Counted from the stretch's first letter, positions 25,740-35,657 are shown. The stretch: 64,000 bases of DNA from Nitrobacter sp051535215 (GCF_051535215.1 NZ_JBPPLY010000014.1:1-64000), one strand, 5' to 3'. Translations and numbers: made by a program. Notes: generated by a model from the sequence alone, not told the origin.

Positions 25740-26063
25740 CTATGTCCCTGCCTTCACTTGCGCGATGGCCTCGGCCATCAGGGCGTCCATCTGGACCCGG
25801 AGTTGCTGCTCGGTGAGCGCGACGCCCTTGGCGGAGAGGTCGCGCATCACCTTGTGAACGACGTCGTTGTCGCCCGGCTGCTCGAAGTCGGCGGCGATGA
25901 CCTCCCTGGCATAGGCGCCGGCGGCGTCGCCCGAGATGCCGAGCTTTTCCGCAACCCACAATCCCAGCAGTTTGTTGCGGCGGGCCTCGGCCTTGAATTT
26001 CTGCTCCTCGTCGAGGGCGAATTTCTTCTCAAAACCTTCTTCGCGTTTGTCGAATGTGGTCAT
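25740..26063 (-). CDS. ATP synthase inhibitor subunit zeta (DUF1476)
   Basis: A 107-residue protein starting at the ATG at 26063. The N-terminus TTFDKREEGFEKKFALDEE is the inhibitory segment of the alphaproteobacterial zeta subunit, followed by the four-helix domain (RRNKLLGLWVAEKLG, YAREVIAADFE, VMRDLSAKGV, RVQMDALMAEAIAQV). In Paracoccus this protein blocks ATP hydrolysis by the F1 motor in a ratchet-like way. The ATP synthase operon is not in the window; the gene usually sits alone near purC-like genes. Divergent from purC. Confidence 0.9.
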   Translation of the reverse strand: MTTFDKREEGFEKKFALDEEQKFKAEARRNKLLGLWVAEKLGISGDAAGAYAREVIAADFEQPGDNDVVHKVMRDLSAKGVALTEQQLRVQMDALMAEAIAQVKAGT

Positions 26064-26385
26064 GGCCAGGCTCCGGGTTCCGTTGCCGATGAAGAAGCCG
26101 TGAGCGGCCACGTTGCCGCAGCCGGTTCAACAACCTAGATAAAGATTGGTCGATCCGGGAACAACGGGCGCAAGGTCGCAGGGGGAGCGGGGTAAAACTT
26201 CCCGGTAAAGGCCTGAATTGATTGTGCGGGGTGGTTCAATCGGCTAGGTTGCGGGCAGGCTCGGTTCTTGTTCTGTTTCCTGTGTAATTCAAGATCCCGG
26301 CCTTCGCGGCAGCTCCGCCACGGGTCACATCGAATGCTCGGAGCACACCAACTTCATGGATTTCAACAACACACGGTACATCCCA
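26064..26385. other. Divergent control region zeta subunit/purC
   Basis: 322 bases between divergent starts without a gene. The segment 26255-26300 is rich in T runs and may carry the purC promoter. No PurR-like or riboswitch motif was recognised. Confidence 0.4.
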
Positions 26386-27153
26386 ATGAGCCGTCGGCGT
26401 CGCATTTACGAAGGCAAGGCCAAGGTGCTTTATGAAGGACCGGAGCCGGGCACACTGATCCAGCATTTCAAGGACGACGCGACCGCGTTCAATGCCAAGA
26501 AACACCAGGTGATCGAGGGCAAGGGCGTCCTCAACAACCGGATTTCGGAATACCTGTTCCAGCACCTCAACGACATCGGGGTGCCGACCCATTTCATCCG
26601 CCGTCTCAACATGCGTGAGCAGTTAATCCGCGAGGTGGAGATCGTGCCGCTCGAGGTCGTGGTCCGCAACGTCGCGGCGGGGTCGCTGTCGCAACGTCTC
26701 GGCATCGAGGAAGGCACCCAACTGCCGCGCTCCATCATCGAGTTCTATTACAAGAACGACCAGCTCAACGATCCCATGGTCTCCGAGGAACATGTCACGG
26801 CGTTCGGCTGGGCGACCCCGCAGGAGATCGACGACATCATGGCGCTGGCGATCCGAGTCAACGATTTCCTCACCGGGCTGTTTCTCGGCATCGGCATCCG
26901 TCTGGTCGATTTCAAGATGGAATGCGGCCGGCTGTTCGAGAACGAGATGATGCGGATTGTCGTCGCCGATGAAATCTCGCCCGACTCCTGCCGGCTGTGG
27001 GACATCAAGTCGAACGAGAAGCTCGACAAGGACCGCTTCCGCCGCGATCTCGGCGGGCTGGTGGAAGCCTACACCGAGGTTGCGAAGCGGCTCGGCATCC
27101 TGATGGAAAACGAGCGGCCGGTTGGCGCCGGCCCGGTGCTGGTGAAGGGTTGA
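26386..27153 (+). CDS. purC: SAICAR synthetase (phosphoribosylaminoimidazole-succinocarboxamide synthase)
   Basis: A 255-residue enzyme joining aspartate to CAIR in purine synthesis. Family signatures are RRIYEGKAKVLYEGPEPGT at the start, DDATAFNAKKHQVIEGKGVLNN, EVVVRNVAAGSL and the SAICAR signature region LVDFKMECGRLFE with DEISPDSCRLWD. I prefer the ATG at 26386 because it gives the standard N-terminus; an in-frame ATG at 26356 adds 10 residues. It leads the purC-purS-purQ-purL group. Confidence 0.95.
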   Translation: MSRRRRIYEGKAKVLYEGPEPGTLIQHFKDDATAFNAKKHQVIEGKGVLNNRISEYLFQHLNDIGVPTHFIRRLNMREQLIREVEIVPLEVVVRNVAAGSLSQRLGIEEGTQLPRSIIEFYYKNDQLNDPMVSEEHVTAFGWATPQEIDDIMALAIRVNDFLTGLFLGIGIRLVDFKMECGRLFENEMMRIVVADEISPDSCRLWDIKSNEKLDKDRFRRDLGGLVEAYTEVAKRLGILMENERPVGAGPVLVKG

Positions 27154-27260
27154 TCCCGTCGGTCATTGGGGGCGACGCGGAGCGTCGAACCCGGATCCGG
27201 ACGTTGGGGCAGATTCCGGATTGATCCGCTGTGCGGATCGTCCGGAATGACGAGGGTGGG

Positions 27261-27503
27261 ATGAAAGCGCGCGTCACCGTTACTTTGAAAACCGGCATTC
27301 TCGATCCGCAGGGCAAGGCGATCGAGGGCGCGCTGAAGTCGCTCGGCGTCGACGGCATCGCTAGCGTGCGGCAGGGCAAGGTGTTCGACATCGAGCTCGC
27401 CGGCGCTGACAAAGCGAAGGCGGAGGCCGTGCTCAAGGCCGCCGCCGACAAGTTGCTGGCGAATACCGTAATCGAGAATTATCGCGTCGAGGTTCTCGGC
27501 TAG
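27261..27503 (+). CDS. purS: FGAM synthase subunit PurS
   Basis: An 80-residue small subunit that bridges PurQ and PurL in formylglycinamidine ribonucleotide synthase. The start MKARVTVTLKTGILDPQGKA and the segment ALKSLGVDGIASVRQGK are typical. The ATG at 27261 has GAGGGTGGG immediately upstream; an earlier in-frame start adds residues not seen in the family. It is 107 bases after purC and 12 bases before purQ. Confidence 0.95.
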   Translation: MKARVTVTLKTGILDPQGKAIEGALKSLGVDGIASVRQGKVFDIELAGADKAKAEAVLKAAADKLLANTVIENYRVEVLG

Positions 27504-27515
27504 GCGACGCACGAC

Positions 27516-28217
27516 ATGAAGTCCGCAATCCTCGTCTTTCCCGGCATCAATCGCGAGCGCGACATGGCGCGCGCGTTGCGGCTCGTGTCCGGGCGCGAAC
27601 CCGCCATGGTCTGGCACGCGGAAACCTCGCTGCCTGAGGGTACCGATCTCGTCGTGGTGCCCGGCGGGTTTTCCTATGGCGATTATCTTCGCTGCGGCGC
27701 CATCGCCGCGCGCGCGCCGGTGATGGACGCGGTGCGCGCCTTTGCTTCTCGAGGCGGACTGGTGCTCGGCGTCTGCAACGGTTTTCAGATTTTGTGCGAG
27801 TCAGGACTTCTTCCGGGAATCCTGATGCGCAACGCGGGGCTGAAGTTCATCTGCCACGATGTGCACCTGCGGGTCGAGCGCTCCGATACGCCGTTCACGC
27901 GCGGCTACAATGCCGGGCAGGTGATCCGCGTGCCGGTCGCCCATGGCGAGGGTAATTACGCCGCCGATGAAGAGACCGTCCGCCGCCTCGAAGGCGAGGG
28001 CCGCGTGCTCTATCGTTATTGCTCGCCGTCGGCCGAGGTCGGCGATACGCATAATATCAACGGCGCAGCGCAATCGATCGCCGGCATCATCGATGAGCGC
28101 GGCAACGTGCTCGGCATGATGCCGCATCCGGAAAATCACGTCGAAGACATCATGGGCTGCACCGACGGGCGCGGGTTGTTCGCCGGGCTGGTGGCGCATC
28201 TGGAGCGGGTGGCGTGA
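27516..28217 (+). CDS. purQ: FGAM synthase glutaminase subunit PurQ
   Basis: A 233-residue class I glutamine amidotransferase supplying ammonia to PurL. The nucleophile is Cys87 in LGVCNGFQIL, and the C-terminal His-x-Glu region MMPHPENH is present. Separate PurQ plus PurS and short PurL is the arrangement outside the enterobacterial fused PurL. The stop overlaps the purL start (GTGA at 28214-28217). Confidence 0.97.
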   Translation: MKSAILVFPGINRERDMARALRLVSGREPAMVWHAETSLPEGTDLVVVPGGFSYGDYLRCGAIAARAPVMDAVRAFASRGGLVLGVCNGFQILCESGLLPGILMRNAGLKFICHDVHLRVERSDTPFTRGYNAGQVIRVPVAHGEGNYAADEETVRRLEGEGRVLYRYCSPSAEVGDTHNINGAAQSIAGIIDERGNVLGMMPHPENHVEDIMGCTDGRGLFAGLVAHLERVA

Positions 28218-30436
28218 ATAAGCCTTTGCGTAGTAACGAACCCTCGATCACACCCGAACTCGTCGCCTCGCACGGTCTCAAACCGGACGAATACGAGCGC
28301 ATTCTCAAGCTGCTCGGCCGGACGCCGACATTCACCGAACTCGGCATCTTCTCCGCGATGTGGAACGAGCATTGCTCCTACAAATCCTCGCGCATCCATC
28401 TGCGCGGACTGCCGACGAAAGCGCCGTGGGTGATCCAGGGGCCGGGCGAGAACGCCGGCGTCATCGACATCGGCGACGGGCAGGCGGTGGTATTCAAGAT
28501 GGAGAGCCATAACCACCCGAGCTATATCGAGCCCTATCAGGGCGCGACCACGGGCGTCGGCGGCATCCTGCGCGACGTCTTCACCATGGGCGCGCGCCCG
28601 ATCGCCTGCCTCAACGCGCTGAGTTTCGGCGATCCGTCACATCCGAAGACACGGCATCTGGTCTCGGGCGTTGTGGCCGGCGTCGGCGGTTACGGCAACT
28701 CGTTTGGGGTGCCGACCGTCGGCGGGCAGGTGCGTTTCCACACCCGTTATGACGGCAACATCCTCGTCAACGCCATGGCGGTCGGCCTCGCTGACGCCGA
28801 CAAGATCTTTTATGCCGCTGCGTCCGGCGTGAACATGCCGATCGTCTATCTCGGCTCCAAGACCGGCCGCGACGGCATTCACGGCGCGACCATGGCGTCG
28901 GCCGAATTCGACGACGACAGCGAGGAGAAGCGCCCCACCGTTCAGGTCGGCGATCCCTTTGCCGAAAAGCTGCTGCTGGAAGCCTGCCTTGAGATCATGG
29001 ATGCGGGATGCGTTGTCGCGATCCAGGACATGGGCGCGGCGGGGCTGACCTGTTCGGCGGTGGAAATGGGAGCCAAGGGCGACCTCGGGGTCGACCTCGA
29101 TCTCGACAGCGTGCCGACGCGCGAGATCGGCATGAGCGCCTACGAGATGATGCTCTCGGAAAGCCAGGAGCGCATGCTCATGGTGCTCAAGCCCGAGAAG
29201 GAGAAGGAAGCGGAGGCGATCTTCCGCAAGTGGGGCCTCGATTTCGCTATCGTTGGCACCACCACGCCGAGCAAGCGTTTCGTGGTGAAGCATGGCGGCG
29301 ACGTGATGGCCGACCTGCCGATCAAGGAGCTTGAATCGGAAGCGCCCTTGTACGATCGGCCGCACGTTCCTTCTCCGCAACTGCCCGTCGTTCATGCCCG
29401 TGATGTCGCGCCGCCTTTGCCGGTCACCGACGCGCTGGAGAAACTGATCGCGACGCCGGAACTCTGCTCGAAGCGCTGGGTGTGGGAGCAGTACGATCAC
29501 GTCATCGGCGGCAATACCGTGCAGCGCCCGGGTGGCGACGCGGCCGTCGTGCGTGTGCTGGACGGGCCGAAGGGGCTTGCGCTCACGGTCGACGTGACGC
29601 CGCGCTATTGCGAGGCCGATCCTTATCAAGGCGGGAAGCAGGCAGTCGCGGAAGCGTGGCGCAACATCACCGCGGTGGGTGGGCGGCCGCTGGCGATCAC
29701 CGACAACCTAAACTTCGGCAACCCGGAACGGCCAGAGAACATGGGCCAGTTCGTCGGCTGCCTGAAGGGTATTTCGGATGCCTGCACTGCGCTGGACTTT
29801 CCCGTCGTGTCCGGAAACGTCTCCCTTTATAATGAGACGAACGGCCGCGGCATTCTGCCGACGCCATCGATCGGCGGCGTCGGCCTGCTCGACGACTTCA
29901 CCAAATCCGCGTCGCTCGCCTTCAAGGCCGAGGGACATCCGATCCTGTTGATCGGCGAGACGCAAGGCTGGCTTGGCCAGTCGGTGTATTTGCGTGACGT
30001 CTGCGGCCGCGAGGAGGGTGCGCCGCCGCCGGTCGACCTCGTAGCGGAAAGGCGCAATGGCGATGTGGTGCGCGGCATGATCCACGCCGGCACCGCCACG
30101 GCCGTGCATGATGTCTCCGACGGCGGACTCCTGGTGGCGCTGGCTGAAATGGCGATGGCGAGCGGGATCGGTGCTGTTCTCGATGCCGCGCCGGAAGCGA
30201 TCGTGCCGCATGCCTGGTGGTTCGGTGAGGATCAGGCGCGCTACATCGTCACCGTGCATGAAAGGGATCTGCTAAGCGTGTTCACCAAGCTCAGGGCGGT
30301 CGGGGTGCCGTGCGTCCAGATCGGCCTGACCGGCGGACGCGAGATCGCCATCGCCGCCGAGCGCGCCGTCGCCGTCAAGGCCTTGCAGCACGGTTTTGAA
30401 AGCTGGCTGCCGGACTATATGGCCGGAAAAGGGTGA
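28214..30436 (+). CDS. purL: FGAM synthase subunit PurL (small type)
   Basis: A 740-residue ATP-dependent synthase that turns FGAR into FGAM with ammonia from PurQ. The N-terminal FTELGIFSAMWNEHCSYKSS and MESHNHPSYIEPYQGA, and the later DMGAAGLTCSAVEM, are hallmarks of the AIR synthase-like fold. The length is that of the PurSQL type. The start is GTG at 28214, overlapping the purQ stop, so the two are coupled. Confidence 0.97.
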   Translation: MNKPLRSNEPSITPELVASHGLKPDEYERILKLLGRTPTFTELGIFSAMWNEHCSYKSSRIHLRGLPTKAPWVIQGPGENAGVIDIGDGQAVVFKMESHNHPSYIEPYQGATTGVGGILRDVFTMGARPIACLNALSFGDPSHPKTRHLVSGVVAGVGGYGNSFGVPTVGGQVRFHTRYDGNILVNAMAVGLADADKIFYAAASGVNMPIVYLGSKTGRDGIHGATMASAEFDDDSEEKRPTVQVGDPFAEKLLLEACLEIMDAGCVVAIQDMGAAGLTCSAVEMGAKGDLGVDLDLDSVPTREIGMSAYEMMLSESQERMLMVLKPEKEKEAEAIFRKWGLDFAIVGTTTPSKRFVVKHGGDVMADLPIKELESEAPLYDRPHVPSPQLPVVHARDVAPPLPVTDALEKLIATPELCSKRWVWEQYDHVIGGNTVQRPGGDAAVVRVLDGPKGLALTVDVTPRYCEADPYQGGKQAVAEAWRNITAVGGRPLAITDNLNFGNPERPENMGQFVGCLKGISDACTALDFPVVSGNVSLYNETNGRGILPTPSIGGVGLLDDFTKSASLAFKAEGHPILLIGETQGWLGQSVYLRDVCGREEGAPPPVDLVAERRNGDVVRGMIHAGTATAVHDVSDGGLLVALAEMAMASGIGAVLDAAPEAIVPHAWWFGEDQARYIVTVHERDLLSVFTKLRAVGVPCVQIGLTGGREIAIAAERAVAVKALQHGFESWLPDYMAGKG

Positions 30437-30621
30437 CCGCAGCTCGCAACACGCAGTACGTGCCATAAACCGGTGCTGCGTCTCGCGGTTACCTTCGCTC
30501 TTGCGATTGGCAAAGTTCGTGCGAGTATGGGATCGATCTGCGTGACGTGACGAGATAGCCATATTAAGTTGAACTGCCGTCGCGGCGATTCCGGTATGTG
30601 GCGGATTTGGGAGACACTCTG

Positions 30622-30855
30622 ATGCCGATGGAAGCGCGGGAAATCGAATCGATGATCAAGGAGGCTATTCCGGACGCCCAGGTGACGATCCAGGATCTTG
30701 CCGGCGACGGCAACCATTACTCGGCCACCGTGATCTCCGAGTCGTTTCGCGGCAAGTCCCGCGTGCAGCAGCATCAGATCGTCTATCAATCCCTGAAGGG
30801 ACAGATGGGCGGCGTGCTCCACGCACTGGCGTTGCAGACCGGCGTTCCGGAGTAG
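30622..30855 (+). CDS. bolA: BolA-family protein
   Basis: A 77-residue protein from the ATG at 30622 (GGGAGACAC upstream); an in-frame GTG at 30598 is less likely. The BolA fold is shown by MEAREIESMIKEAIPDAQ, DLAGDGNHYSATVISESFRG and SRVQQHQIVYQSLKGQM, with the invariant His in VQQHQ and Cys absent, as in BolA2/IbaG-like members. These proteins pair with CGFS glutaredoxins to carry or sense Fe-S clusters. The partner grxD lies about 3.8 kb downstream (34628), separated by ltrA and the egt genes. Confidence 0.92.
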   Translation: MPMEAREIESMIKEAIPDAQVTIQDLAGDGNHYSATVISESFRGKSRVQQHQIVYQSLKGQMGGVLHALALQTGVPE

Positions 30856-30883
30856 TTCCCGACGCGCCGTCGCAGAGGGGTTG

Positions 30884-32074
30884 ATGCCGCGCGCCAACGA
30901 CGATGGAAGGCTTCTGCGGGAACGCAGCCCTCATCAGCACAATCGTGTGACCTACGTCGAACTGTTCTTCGACCTGGTATTCGTCTTCGCGATCACGCAA
31001 ATCTCCCACACACTGCTCACGCACTTCACGCCGCTCGGCGTGCTGCAAGTGACCATGCTGATGCTGGCGGTGTGGTGGGTTTGGGTCTTCACGTCCTGGA
31101 CCACCAACTGGCTCGATCCCGACCGCGCGCCGGTGCGGATCATGCTGTTCGGGTTGATGCTCGCCGGCCTCTTGCTGTCGACCTCGATCCCGAAAGCTTT
31201 CGAAAATCGCGGTCTGATATTCGCGGCCGCCTATTCCGTGATGCAGGTCGGGCGTACGCTGTTCTTTCTCTGGTCGGTGCCGACGACCGCGGTCGGCCAG
31301 CGCAACAACTTCATTCGCATCCTGATCTGGCTCGTCGCGAGCGCGGTATTCTGGATCGCGGGCGGACTGGTCGAGGGCAATATCCGGATCGCATTATGGC
31401 TGGTTGCGCTCGCGATCGAATATGCCGGTCCGGCGATGCGGTTTCACACGCCACGCCTCGGCGCCTCGACCACGCAGGACTGGGAGGTCGAGGGCGGCCA
31501 CATGGCCGAACGCTGCGCGTTGTTCATCATTATCGCGCTCGGCGAGTCCATCGTCGTCACCGGGGCAACCTTCGCCGAAGCGGCATGGACGGTGACCACG
31601 GTTAGCGCCTTCGTGGTGGCGCTCGTCGGCAGCATCGCGATGTGGTGGGTCTACTTCCATCTCGGAGCCGAAGCCGGATCGGAACACATTTCGCAATCGT
31701 CGGATTCGGGGCGACTGGCGCGGCTGGCCTATACCTATCTGCATCTTCCGGTCATGGCCGGGATCATCGTCTCCGCCGTCGGCGACGAGTTGCTGCTGGC
31801 GCATCCGGGCGGGCATGTCGGGGCCAAGGAAACGCTCAGCATCGTCGGCGGCCCGCTGCTCTACCTGATCGGAACGATCCTGTTCAAGCATGCGATCCGC
31901 GGCATCTATCAGCTTTCCCACCTGGTCGGTATCGGCCTGTTCGTCGCGCTGATACCGTTCGCCTCGCGGTTCACGCCGCTGTCGCTCGCGGCAATCGCGG
32001 CGGCGGTCCTGATGATCGTGGCGGCGTGGGAGGCGATCTCGCTGGGATCCGATTCGCATCGGGACGCGGCGTAG
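30884..32074 (+). CDS. Low temperature requirement protein A (LtrA) family membrane protein
   Basis: A 396-residue polytopic inner-membrane protein with about ten hydrophobic segments. The family hallmark is VTYVELFFDLVFVFAITQIS near the start, then WWVWVFTSWTTNWLDPDRAP and HMAERCALFIIIALGESIV. LtrA was named for growth of Listeria at low temperature; the molecular role is not established. I use the ATG at 30884; a TTG at 30881 is directly upstream. It lies 28 bases after bolA on the same strand and is convergent with egtD. Confidence 0.88.
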   Translation: MPRANDDGRLLRERSPHQHNRVTYVELFFDLVFVFAITQISHTLLTHFTPLGVLQVTMLMLAVWWVWVFTSWTTNWLDPDRAPVRIMLFGLMLAGLLLSTSIPKAFENRGLIFAAAYSVMQVGRTLFFLWSVPTTAVGQRNNFIRILIWLVASAVFWIAGGLVEGNIRIALWLVALAIEYAGPAMRFHTPRLGASTTQDWEVEGGHMAERCALFIIIALGESIVVTGATFAEAAWTVTTVSAFVVALVGSIAMWWVYFHLGAEAGSEHISQSSDSGRLARLAYTYLHLPVMAGIIVSAVGDELLLAHPGGHVGAKETLSIVGGPLLYLIGTILFKHAIRGIYQLSHLVGIGLFVALIPFASRFTPLSLAAIAAAVLMIVAAWEAISLGSDSHRDAA

Positions 32075-32090
32075 GACGCGACGCCTGGGT

Positions 32091-33053
32091 TCAGCATACC
32101 AGCGCGTGAACCGAAAACATTCCGTCGGGATCGGTCCATGATGCGATCGGCGTCCAGCCCGCGCCCTTCGCCAGCGCGGTGAAGCGATCGATGCTGTATT
32201 TGTAGCTGCTTTCGGTGTGAATGCTCTCGCCGGTGCGGAACGGGATGCTGCGGCCCTGCAAACGGACGGTCTGCGGCCTTTTGCTGATGAGATACATTTC
32301 GATCCGGTGGCGTTCGCGATTGTAGATCGCGCGATGGGTGAATGCGGACAGGTCGAAATTGCCGCCGAGTTCGCGGTTGATGCGAGCCAGCATGTTCAGA
32401 TTGAAGCGCGCCGTGACCCCGGCGGCATCGTTATAGGCGTCGTACAGCACCCGTTCGTTCTTCTCGAGGTCGACGCCGATCAGCATATGCGCCCCTTCGC
32501 CGAGAATCCTGCAGGCTCCGCGCAGAAAGCGGCTGGCTTCGTGGGGCTCGAAGTTGCCGAGCGTCGAGCCGGGGAAGAAGCCCACCTTGGGCATCGCCCG
32601 GACCTGATCGGGCAGAACGAACGGCGCGGTGAAATCTGCGGTCACCGGATGGATTTGCAGGTGCGGGACGTCCTTTCGCAGTCCTCGCGCCTGCGCGTTG
32701 AGAAAGTCTCCCGAGATGTCCACCGGCACGTAGGCGGCGAATTCACATGCCTCCAGCAGCAGCCGCGCCTTGGTGGGGGCGCCGGCGCCGAACTCCACCA
32801 GCGCCGCGTGCTTGGGCAGGATCGCAGCGATCTCCGCTGCACGCTCGCGCAGGATGCCAAGCTCGGTGCGGGTCGGATAGTATTCCGGCAGCCGCGTGAT
32901 CTGCTCGAACAGTTCGGAGCCCGTGGCGTCATAAAAATATTTCGGCGGAATCTGTTTCGGATGTTGCGTCAGCCCTGCGATGGCGTCGCTTGCGAATGCC
33001 GGTCTCGTCTGGTCGGGAACTGTCCCGGCCGAAGCGGCAGCGTGCAGATTCAT
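32091..33053 (-). CDS. egtD: L-histidine N-alpha-methyltransferase (ergothioneine synthesis)
   Basis: A 320-residue SAM-dependent enzyme that trimethylates histidine to hercynine. Signatures are PPKYFYDATGSELFEQITRLPEYYPTRTE near the start (quoted here only in part: PKYFYDATGSELFEQIT), the SAM loop VEFGAGAPTKARLL, FFPGSTLGNFEP, and IEMYLISKRPQTV at the end. The start at 33053 has AAGGAGG nine bases upstream; the longer open frame into egtB is not used. Downstream partner of egtB, 46 bases apart. Confidence 0.95.
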   Translation of the reverse strand: MNLHAAASAGTVPDQTRPAFASDAIAGLTQHPKQIPPKYFYDATGSELFEQITRLPEYYPTRTELGILRERAAEIAAILPKHAALVEFGAGAPTKARLLLEACEFAAYVPVDISGDFLNAQARGLRKDVPHLQIHPVTADFTAPFVLPDQVRAMPKVGFFPGSTLGNFEPHEASRFLRGACRILGEGAHMLIGVDLEKNERVLYDAYNDAAGVTARFNLNMLARINRELGGNFDLSAFTHRAIYNRERHRIEMYLISKRPQTVRLQGRSIPFRTGESIHTESSYKYSIDRFTALAKGAGWTPIASWTDPDGMFSVHALVC

Positions 33054-33099
33054 GACAGCCTCCTTGGCGCGCCGCGACGCATTTCGGGTTTGACGATGA

Positions 33100-34362
33100 T
33101 CAGGTGTCGTAATCCGCGAGGCGCAGACCGGTGAATTGCCAGCGGTGGTGCGGATAGAAGAAGTTTCGGTAGGTGACACGGCTGTGCTCCTCCGGTGTCG
33201 CCAGCGAAGAGCCGCGCAGCACGAACTGGTTGACCATGAACTTGCCGTTGTATTCGCCGAGCGCGCCCCGGTCCGCGCGATATCCGGGGTAGGGCGCGTA
33301 TGGACTTCGCGTCCATTGCCACACGGTGCCGAACGCGTCGTCGAGTTGTCCCGCGCGCGCGGCGACCTCCCATTCCATCTCGGTCGGCAAATGCTTGCCG
33401 CTCCAGCGCGCGAACGCATCGGCCTCGTAGTAGCTGACATGGCAGACCGGCGCGTCGGGATCGACCGGCCGCAAGCCCGCAAGGGTCATGGCCTGCCAGC
33501 CGCCGCCGGTCTTGTGCCAGTAGCCCGGCGCCTCCCACTCCTGCTCGGTGGCTGCGGCGAAACCGTCCATCAGCCACAACGTCGCGGTGCGATAGCCGCC
33601 GTCGTCCATGAAGGCGAGCCAGTCGGCGTTGGTGACGAGATTGCGCGCGAGCTTCACCGGCCCCACGAGGGCGCGGTGGGCCGGTTTCTCATTGTCGAAA
33701 TGAAAGCCGCCGCCTTGATGTCCGACGGTGTGGATGCCCTCGTTCAGCGTGATCCATCCTCCGGCGCCTGCGACAGGCGTCGGGAAACGCCACGCCGCAT
33801 TGTAAGACGGTGATGTCGGATTTTGCGCGAACGCGTGCAGAATATCCGTCAGCATCAGTTCCTGATGCTGCTGTTCATGGTTGAGGCCGGCTTCGACGAG
33901 CGGGGCCAGCCCCGCCAGCATCTTGTCGTTCGCGTCGTGGAAGAATTTGACGACCGCGGCATCGACGTGCCGGCGATAGGCGGTGATCTCCTCGGCGCCC
34001 GGCCGCGTGATGTGGCCGCGCTGGGCGCGGGCATATCTCGGGCCGGCGCTGACGTAATAGGAATTGAACAGGAAGGCGTAATCAGGATGGAACGGCACGT
34101 AGCCGGGACTGTGCTGGCCGAGCAGGAATTGTTCCCAGAACCATGTCGTATGGGCGCGGTGCCATTTCGCCGGGCTGGCGTCCGGCATTGACTGCACCAT
34201 CTGATCTTCCGGCGACAGCGGCTCCGCGCGCCGCTCAGTTTCGCCCCGAACCGCGAGAAAGGCTTCCGTCAATCGGCTGGCCAGCGTTCCGGAACTGGAA
34301 AATAGCGGCAGGTTCGAAATGGCCGTCACGGTCGCGGCAGACGCTGGTTTCGTCACGGACAT
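33100..34362 (-). CDS. egtB: Ergothioneine biosynthesis protein EgtB (non-haem iron sulfoxide synthase)
   Basis: A 420-residue enzyme that joins hercynine to a thiol donor through sulfoxide formation. The DinB-like N-terminal half carries the iron ligands His162 and His166 plus Glu168 (NHEQQHQE), with an earlier His in WHRAHTTWFWEQF. The C-terminal half is an FGE-sulfatase fold (VCHVSYYEADAFARWSGKHLPTEMEWE, broken here; GTVWQWTRSPY). EgtA and EgtC are absent nearby, so cysteine may be the thiol donor, as in some proteobacterial EgtBs; that is inference. An alternative start at 34416 adds 18 residues. The SD is not clear. Confidence 0.93.
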   Translation of the reverse strand: MSVTKPASAATVTAISNLPLFSSSGTLASRLTEAFLAVRGETERRAEPLSPEDQMVQSMPDASPAKWHRAHTTWFWEQFLLGQHSPGYVPFHPDYAFLFNSYYVSAGPRYARAQRGHITRPGAEEITAYRRHVDAAVVKFFHDANDKMLAGLAPLVEAGLNHEQQHQELMLTDILHAFAQNPTSPSYNAAWRFPTPVAGAGGWITLNEGIHTVGHQGGGFHFDNEKPAHRALVGPVKLARNLVTNADWLAFMDDGGYRTATLWLMDGFAAATEQEWEAPGYWHKTGGGWQAMTLAGLRPVDPDAPVCHVSYYEADAFARWSGKHLPTEMEWEVAARAGQLDDAFGTVWQWTRSPYAPYPGYRADRGALGEYNGKFMVNQFVLRGSSLATPEEHSRVTYRNFFYPHHRWQFTGLRLADYDT

Positions 34363-34627
34363 CTCCGGTTTCGGAGAGAACGTTACTCCGGAGGATGGGT
34401 TCCGCAGAACAGTCAACTCCGCAACCTATATGAGGTTTTACGCCGGAGCGAACGACACGGGCCGACTTATGATTTGAAGCAATGAGAGAAAACGGCAGGA
34501 CCGCGCATGGCAGCTCCCCGGCAATTTACTTTATTACACAACGGTTTCGGGTTATAGCTATGCTAACTGGAGGGTCGCCCGCGGCCCTCTGAACGTGCGG
34601 CTATATGCTTACGGCTATAAGGATGTG

Positions 34628-34969
<342 letters not shown>

Positions 34970-35279
34970 CGACTGGGCCAGACACCCTCCTGATCCCTGC
35001 GCTCGGGATTATCGCGGCGGACGTCATGGTGCTGAATCATGGCGTTGAATACTGACGCGATCGTCGAGGCAGCGAATGGGTCTGATCGGCGGTGATGGCG
35101 CGATCCATCGCCGCGGCGAGGATTCGGATTGCTCGCGGCGCATGACGTCAGCGTGCGGTTCCCTGTGTCGCTCCATCTGTGATCGCTCGCGGCGCTGAGG
35201 CGTGACGTCGCAGCATGAGGAACCCTGACGACGAACGGCTGTTCTCGTGCAAGCCAATTCGTTGCAGGGAGATCATGGG
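34970..35279. other. Intergenic region between grxD and the PepSY gene
   Basis: About 310 bases with no convincing gene, no T-run hairpin and no recognised repeat. Confidence 0.4.
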
Positions 35280-35537
35280 ATGAAAATACGATATGTCGCT
35301 ATCGCGACGGCCATGGCGGCTGCCGGCCTTGCCCATGCCGACCAGCCGGGGGCAGATTGGATCCCCGCGGATCAGGTCATCCAGAAGCTGACGGCCAAGG
35401 GATACACCAACTTCGGCAAGGTCGAGGCCGACGACGGCCATTGGGAACTTGAGGCCGATCTCAAGGGCGTCCGTTACGATCTTCATGTCGACCCGAAGAG
35501 CGGTGAAATCACCAAGAGCGAACGGGACGACGACTAG
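35280..35537 (+). CDS. Small periplasmic PepSY-domain protein
   Basis: An 85-residue protein. The first 20 residues (KIRYVAIATAMAAAGLAHA) form a signal peptide, cleaved likely after AHA. The rest is a single PepSY-like unit: WIPADQVIQKLTAKGYTNFG, KVEADDGHWELEAD and YDLHVDPKSGEITKSE. Such domains are thought to inhibit proteases or bind ligands in the envelope. GGGAGATC precedes the ATG. The end is 193 bases from the end of rpsD, with repeat copy E and the rpsD terminator between. Confidence 0.85.
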   Translation: MKIRYVAIATAMAAAGLAHADQPGADWIPADQVIQKLTAKGYTNFGKVEADDGHWELEADLKGVRYDLHVDPKSGEITKSERDDD

Positions 35538-35657
35538 AGTCTTTTCCGCTTGATAATCGGAAGCAGGCTCCATGATTTTGATTTGGACGCGTTCTCTCAC
35601 GCGAGCCACTATTCATCCTCGGGTCGAGCCCGAGGATATGCTTCGCTCGAGAACGCC
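35537..35657 (-). repeat. Dispersed intergenic repeat, copy E (inverted)
   Basis: On the minus strand this reads GGCGTTCTCGAGCGAAGCAT, then CCTCGGG/CCCGAGG, then GAGAGAACGCGTCCAAATCA and AATCATGGAGCCTGCTTCCG, following the block order of the copies at 9610, 46553, 49793 and 51808. It lies between the PepSY gene and the rpsD terminator. Confidence 0.72.
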
